The position numbers were made by a program, and so were the translations under genes. This document shows positions 59,701 to 64,000 of a stretch of DNA of 64,000 bases, piece after piece (positions within the stretch are counted from its first letter, which is position 1; every line of letters begins with the position of its first letter). The notes below the pieces were generated by a model. The model saw only the letters and a program-made list of their open reading frames with translations, ran no database searches and was not told where the DNA came from. The stretch comes from Isoetes taiwanensis (lineage: Eukaryota; Streptophyta; Lycopodiopsida; Isoetales; Isoetaceae). The DNA is taken from positions 2,337,089-2,401,088 of the forward strand of contig JAJEKV010000101.1 in assembly GCA_021234155.1 (NCBI GenBank). Direction: 5' to 3'.

Positions 59701-60382
59701 TAGAGATGATAATCCTATTGATGGAGAACTTGAATATGTTGGGGTCATTACCGATATCAATGATGTGGATTTTCGATCATTTCGACAAACCGTACTAAAG
59801 GCCAAGTGATTCAAACCTTTATATCGTGGACGAAACCAAACAGTGCGACCACATCCTTTTGGATTTTTTGAAGTTGACTCCACGCATGTCTTAGTCGACA
59901 GAAGCGAGCCATATGTGTATCCACATCAGGTTCAACAAGTTTTCTTTCATGTCAACCCTCAAAACAATGCGTGGTGGATTGTAATTCCCACGGAACCAAT
60001 GTCACGTAGATATATTTGCAACACGACTATCGAGGAAGAAGGGCAAGAGGAGCAAGAAGAAGAGGTAGAGCATGAACAAATAATGGAGTTTGTGGAGCCA
60101 ATAAAAATAGAAGAATATGAAGCTCAAGGGGGAACGAGCAATCAAGGATTGAGAGTCACGATGCATATCAATGGAGATGACACCGAGGAGGAAGTTGAAG
60201 AGGGAAGAAACAATCAAAAAGGGAGATCACCGATGAATTTCGTTGAAGATTATATTGAGGAGGAAGATATTGAGCTCCAAACTCCAAATGAACGACGAAG
60301 ACTACCCTTACAACTAGATGATGATGAATGGGAGGACATTGAGCATGATTTTGTGGACGAAGGTTTAATGTCTGGTGAATAA
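56740..60382 (+). pseudogene. CACTA (En/Spm) Tnp2-type transposase
   Basis: Spliced gene with recognisable Tnp2 blocks in order. KPLYPNARISRLAACILVLN (56,900); PKSRRDVKQLLQELGFEYN and INDCILFRNE, then CPKCSESWY (57,140-57,290); FKDEPG, then in a shifted frame DGICPFGTMSSTH and NYNIPHWMATK (57,475-57,600). GKYQVKDMNVY (57,725) follows, then FHGILCFTIHGYPGFKVASG, CGCPSCGQNLTSYRSPHLSK with YIGHQKYLPLGH (57,930-58,030), LLDPMHIFKNVSHSLWRHLT (58,203). Next are a DUF4218-like PSRWMFFLERYMKVLKGFV with GCMAEGHL (58,970-59,080) and a DUF4216-like YVGVITDINDVDF, YVYPHQVQQVFFHVNP (59,735-59,960). The acidic tail is DDDEWEDIEHDF. Tnp2 is the DDE enzyme that cuts CACTA ends. One frameshift near 57,490 and a deletion near 57,765 break it. 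Confidence 0.9.
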
Positions 60383-60669
60383 GAAACAAACTTTTATCTT
60401 ATATTGAGTTCAAGTATGACGTAATGCATTTTGATGATTTAAAATACTAATCTATTCCCCATATATAATGGTTTTCCTTTGATTAAAATAGTGCGTTATT
60501 TCTTATCTTTCCATTAAAGTTTTGTGTCGTTTACCTTCAGAGCTTGAACTTTGCTAAATTGGATATGTAAGATCATCAAGAGTTTCAAAATTACTACCTT
60601 AGCATTCGATTATGATGGTTCTTGTGTATTTATCAAAAGCATTCACTAATTATATTTGGTTGCTTTGGC
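60383..60669. other. 3' flank of the Tnp2 gene
   Basis: AT-rich and without genes. No CACTA right terminus (CTTGTAGTG) is visible between here and 64,000, so the element's 3' end is lost or altered. Confidence 0.4.
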
Positions 60670-60910
60670 AGATGTAAAGACTTTGAGAATGCTTCAAATA
60701 TTAAACCAGTTAACTAATGCTTGCCCCATCACGTTGTACATACATGGCAAACTCCATGTCTCCGGGATGTCTCCATAGTCACTTTGAAAGATGTAAAGAT
60801 TTTGAGAATGCTTCAAACAATAAGCCGACTGACCAATGCTTGCAATGACATCGCATTGTATGCACATAAGGAACTCAATGTCTTCATAGATGCCACATTG
60901 TATTCCCCCT
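60670..60910 (+). repeat. ~117-bp tandem duplication
   Basis: 'gatgtaaagactttgagaatgcttcaaa' and following text at 60,672 recurs, diverged, at 60,790. Shared words continue through 'actaatgcttgc', 'catcgcattgta' and 'aactccatgtc'. Confidence 0.8.
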
Positions 60911-60979
60911 AGTGAACTCTAACAAGACTATAAAAATTTCCAAGTTTACACTATAAACATAAGCGGATAGATTCTTAAG

Positions 60980-62160
60980 TGTCCCATAAGAGCATAAGTA
61001 CGAAGTGTACAAATGCACATTCAAAGTGGAAAAGGGAATCATAAAAGAACCCACAAGCAAGTATGGGAGGACTCGTACCTCCACCAAGTGCGCAATACAT
61101 GCCCAGGGTTTGAACCCTAACCATCTAGCCTTGGGGTATATCCCTTAGCCATGTACCACAACAAGAAGGTTGGGCACCATGCTATAAAAATATAAGCAAA
61201 ATAGCTAAGCAATACCATACATGCGGGGGACTTGTACCGCCACCATGTACAATGTAAGGGATCGAACCCTTGACCAAATAACCTTTGGGCACTCCCCTCG
61301 ACACCATAACGTGACCAAATAACCTTTGGGCACTCCCCTCGGCACCATAACATAACCAAGAAGTCTATGTACATAACATAGCAATAAACCCGTAGGGGGA
61401 TTCATACCTCCACCATGAGGGATGAAGATACAGAATACAAACCAACAAGGCTATGTACATAACATAGCAATAAACCCTTGGGGTGTACAAATGCACATTC
61501 AAAGTGGAAAAAGGAATCATAAAAGAACCCACAAGCAAGTATGGGAGGACTCGTACCTCCACCAAGTGTGCAATATGCCCAGGGTTTGAACCCTTGACCA
61601 TCTAGCCTTGGGGTATACCCCTTAGCCATGTACCACAACAAGAAGGTTGGGCACCATACTATAAAAATATAAGCAAAAATAGCTAAGTAATACCACACAC
61701 GTGGGGGACTTGTACCGCCACCATGTACAATGTAAGGGATGGAACCCTTAACCAAATAACCTTTGGGCACTCCCCTCGACACCATAACGTGACCAAATAA
61801 CCTTTGGGCACTCCCCTCGGCACCATAATGTAACCAAGAAGGCTATGTACATAACATAGCAATAAACCCTTGGGGGGATTCATACCTCCACCATGGGGGA
61901 TGAAGATACAGAATACAAACCAACAAGGCTATGTACATAACATAGCAATAAACCCTTGGTGGGATTCATACCTCCACCATGGGGAATGAAGATACAGAAT
62001 ACAAAAAGATACAATTATTTAGCACTCCCCCTACCTGCACATAAACAACCCAAATTAGACCATTCGCCCATGGGGGAACTCTTACCTCCACCATGAGGAA
62101 TAAGATACAATTACGATACAAGGATTTGACCCCTAAATCTCTAGGCCTTCAATAACATCA
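60980..62160 (-). repeat. Nested tandem array with tRNA-like box motifs
   Basis: A 477-bp unit (about 61,010 and 61,487) contains smaller repeats: a 43-bp unit 'gtgaccaaataacctttggg' doubled at 61,268/61,312 and again at 61,748/61,790. An about 87-bp unit 'aaggctatgtacataacatagc' occurs at 61,440, 61,838 and 61,925. The motif 'ggggayttgtacctccaccatg' recurs at least eight times. On the minus strand several units carry B box-like GGGTTCAAACCC or GGGTTCGATCCC (61,106-61,117, 61,258-61,269, 61,582-61,593) preceded by TGGCTAAGGG-like A boxes. No long gene is plausible; the repeated frames are by-products. Confidence 0.75.
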
Positions 62161-62180
62161 ACTCTAGTACCCTTAACCAT

Positions 62181-62215
62181 ACAAGAAACTTATCGCGGCA
62201 GCCAAGGCCACCGCG
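62181..62215 (-). repeat. CACTA-like terminus, third copy
   Basis: ACAAGAAACTTATCGCGGCAGCC-AAGGCCACCGCG, the 38,541 motif with two compensating-arm mutations (GGCAGCC/GGCCACC) that weaken the palindrome. It lies 10 bp from the 3' end of the following minus-strand ORF. Confidence 0.5.
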
Positions 62216-62223
62216 CTCTTCTT

Positions 62224-62907
62224 TTATCTCCTCTCTTCTCTCTCTCCCCTCTCTCCTCTCTCTCTCTCTTCCCCCTCAGCCCTACTCTGTAGGGTTCTTA
62301 GCTCTGCCTGGCTGGCTTCGAAGGTGGCAGACCCCTCAGCTTCTGACTTGAGGCGGGAGATAGTTGCCACTGTATCCTGCCCAACACCCTGCTTGTCCCG
62401 TGCCATAGTCTCTATGGTGGTGAGGAGGGAATCCACGCGAGCTCGCAAGTCAGCAAGGCCCTGCTTATCCTGTTGCCTCTCAAAGTGTGCCAAGCGAAGC
62501 CCGTCTTCTAACTGCTGCATGCGAGTCCCCATCTCTGCAATCCGTTGCCTTTCCGCTGCCAAGTATCTTTTGAGCATGTGGGACGCTAAAGATTGTACCT
62601 CTACTGCCAGTCCTACAAACCGGGTTCTGTTGCTCTCAATCTGTTCCTCCATTTGTTTCATGGCTCTCGTCTGCGCCTGTGTCGGGCTTGAGAAGCCTTC
62701 ATCCATCTCCCGGGTCAATCTCATAGATTGGGCCTTCGCCCGGGCCTCCCTCCTCATGGAAGAGGTTTCTCCCTTGTCCTTGTTATCCGACCGGGGCAGT
62801 TTTCGCGGCGGTCCCTCCCCCTGGTTCTCCCAAGTGGGCTGGGGCTGGGGCTGGGGAATGTCTCCCTCCAAATGAGGGTCTGGGCAAGGGGCTACAGAAG
62901 CGACCAT
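62224..62907 (-). CDS. Coiled-coil gag-like ORF, 227 aa
   Basis: An ATG-initiated uninterrupted frame. The N-terminus is proline-rich (QPQPQPTWENQGEGPPRKLP), followed by a long charged helix (residues about 75-200) with heptads such as MKQMEEQIESNRTRFVGLAV and RIAEMGTRMQQLEDGLRLAH. The C-terminus is a low-complexity EERERGERGER run encoded by a CT-rich tract. This is typical of the N-terminal half of some plant retrotransposon gag proteins, but no gag core, zinc knuckle or pol follows. It could instead be a fragment carried by the CACTA-like element whose terminus lies next to it. Host function is not supported. Confidence 0.4.
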   Translation of the reverse strand: MVASVAPCPDPHLEGDIPQPQPQPTWENQGEGPPRKLPRSDNKDKGETSSMRREARAKAQSMRLTREMDEGFSSPTQAQTRAMKQMEEQIESNRTRFVGLAVEVQSLASHMLKRYLAAERQRIAEMGTRMQQLEDGLRLAHFERQQDKQGLADLRARVDSLLTTIETMARDKQGVGQDTVATISRLKSEAEGSATFEASQAELRTLQSRAEGEERERGERGEREERR

Positions 62908-63097
62908 GAGGTTGTATAGTATGGAAGGGGATTAGAGAGCTAAAGGTCTATTAAGAATTGAGAAATGTCTAGAAAACATAAACGATGCCCACCCTCAGTG
63001 GTTGGCACCTGGGGTTTCGGGGAGGTCTGATTTTGGGACTGGCCGGAACTCTTTTGGGATGGGCTTGGTTCGAAGAAGCTTTTTGGAATAGGTTGGA

Positions 63098-63280
63098 ATG
63101 GACAAAAGAACACAAGGAAGAAACAGAAGGCGACTCACCCAACGAATTTTGCGTGTGCTAGAACCTGGACACAAGAACACAAGGAAGAAGCAAAAGGCGA
63201 CTCACCCAGCAAATTTTGCGTGTGCTAGAACATGGACACAAGAACACAAGGAAGAAGCAGAATGCGACTCACCCAGCAAA
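63098..63280 (+). repeat. 66-bp tandem repeat, 2.7 copies
   Basis: 'agaacacaaggaagaarcag' recurs at 63,107, 63,173 and 63,239, an exact 66-bp period (22 codons). A repetitive 68-codon frame therefore stays open through it. I take the frame as a by-product. Confidence 0.9.
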
Positions 63281-63432
63281 AACATGCAAAAGAGAACATT
63301 TTAATGATGAAGTAATTAATCATTGCTAGCTCCTTTAGAATATTGTCTCACACCTAGTATAAGGATGTCTAGATTTATCCTGTGCTACATGTTTTTCTCT
63401 ACTTTTAACTTTGAACTTGCTTTTTTCTGACA

Positions 63433-63560
63433 CAGATATACCTAACATGCCTTCCTAGAGTTCAAGTAACTGGTGGTTCTGAAGATATAGCAGAGGTTGA
63501 ATTGAATGATAACTGCCCACTTCAATGCCACCCATGTGCTCCTTACTGTTACTTTGACAA
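63433..63560 (+). CDS. Putative internal exon of an unidentified gene
   Basis: After an AG (63,434) an open stretch reads IYLTCLPRVQVTGGSEDIAE, then VELNDNCPLQCHPCAPYCYFDKG, and meets a GT donor (aaag|gttcc) at 63,562. The composition is protein-like and rich in cysteine, unlike the repeat debris to its left. I do not recognise the family. Minus-strand frames at 63,672-63,918 overlap downstream and are also unidentified. Confidence 0.35.
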
Positions 63561-63562
63561 AG

Positions 63563-64000
63563 GTTCCTTCTTGGTACTTTCACATTTCATTATCATAGAA
63601 CAGACAACATTTAATGGCTATGTGCTTTGTGCACATTGGAAAGTATTGAGTCACAAATGCCTTAAGCACTTTCAGTATCTGTCAATACAAAAGGCATGAT
63701 ATGTGGCCTCACCAAACAGAACTGGCTTGGATCCGATTGTAGTTTCTGCCATGATTAGAGTTGAGCCACGGACTACTAGCACAGGTTGACAGCGGAATTG
63801 TTGTTGCCAGTTTGAGCTTCTTATGCAGTTTAATACCTTTTCTATAGATTGGTCTAGGTGGAACTTCATTGACATAACAACATCTTGAATATGTCCCATT
63901 CGCCACGTTTATGTTCATTATGGCTACATCCTGGAGGCAGAGGCTGCCAAAGTATAGTTACAGGTTATTTGAAGACATCAAATTATGAAAGCATCTGCTC
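63563..64000. other. End of window, nothing assigned
   Basis: AT-rich sequence. Two overlapping minus-strand frames of about 70 codons (63,672-63,918) show no motif I can name. Confidence 0.3.

Noticed and set aside
61117-61883. Repeated minus-strand frames (WCRGECPKVIWSR type)
   Set aside because: They recur because the DNA is tandemly repeated; no protein family is evident.
63672-63918. Possible Argonaute/PIWI-like minus-strand piece
   Set aside because: Looked at because of a weak resemblance around VVRGSTLIM and VLFGEATY, but no PIWI catalytic or MID motif could be supported.
1-64000. CRISPR arrays, rRNA genes or intact tRNA genes
   Set aside because: No regularly spaced short repeats with unique spacers, no rRNA core sequences, and no full cloverleaf were seen; tRNA-like boxes occur only in SINE-like units.

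Overview
The window is nuclear DNA from a land plant with a large, repeat-rich genome. Two genes are clearly host genes. One is a 20-or-so-exon BLUS1-like STE20-family protein kinase on the minus strand (12,810-19,012). The other is a single-exon class II BBR/BPC GAGA-binding transcription factor on the plus strand (45,592-46,563). The rest is almost all transposable elements, many nested and decayed, plus satellite-like arrays. The mixture (large CACTA Tnp2 elements, a LINE whose ORF2 ends in a zinc-knuckle-like domain, a DUF3504/Crypton-type recombinase, Ty1-copia and Ty3-gypsy debris) suggests to me a fern, gymnosperm or other non-flowering plant rather than a compact angiosperm. That is an inference and no species is claimed.

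Layout. 1-4,560: A-rich plus strand with no gene, holding a (GA)38 tract and a 118-bp tandem repeat. 4,586-10,710: a 6.1-kb element with about 1.3-kb terminal inverted repeats, no transposase, and a (TTCTA)28 array inside. 10,711-12,809: intergenic. 12,810-19,012: kinase, with a CT-rich leader and two G-boxes upstream. 20,729-23,640: a minus-strand LTR retrotransposon head (gag-like ORF, leader, tRNA-Met primer site, putative LTR). 25,020-25,665: a small CACTA element made of palindromic repeats, sitting in a Tnp2 transposase fragment (25,670-26,240). 27,384-28,227: LINE 3' part. 29,140-29,620: gypsy gag debris. About 30,580-35,678: a non-coding LTR retrotransposon (LARD-like), followed by a 278-bp TRIM-like element (35,694-35,971). 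36,100-37,905: a second decayed Tnp2. 38,106-38,258: a tRNA-derived SINE. 39,418-39,945: a second LINE 3' end. 41,218-42,038: exact 179-bp duplicates rich in hairpins. 42,900-44,540: CACTA terminus, gypsy RT/RNase H debris, a (TCTA)n tract and a SINE-like unit.

The right third holds the most unusual material. At 48,074-49,985 (minus) lie exons of a DUF3504-type tyrosine recombinase-like gene, the family from which animal ZMYM/QRICH1/KCTD1 domains come and which Crypton transposons encode. At 51,513-60,382 (plus) a SET-domain-like ORF precedes a Tnp2 CACTA transposase in the same orientation. The SET-like ORF is split in frame by a Ty1-copia element (51,604-55,926) flanked by a perfect 5-bp duplication. 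60,670-62,160 is a nested tandem array with repeated pol III-like box motifs. 62,181-63,280 holds a CACTA-like terminus and a coiled-coil gag-like ORF.

Intron-exon limits were read by eye from GT/AG sites and reading frame. Family calls rest on recognised motifs, not on database searches.
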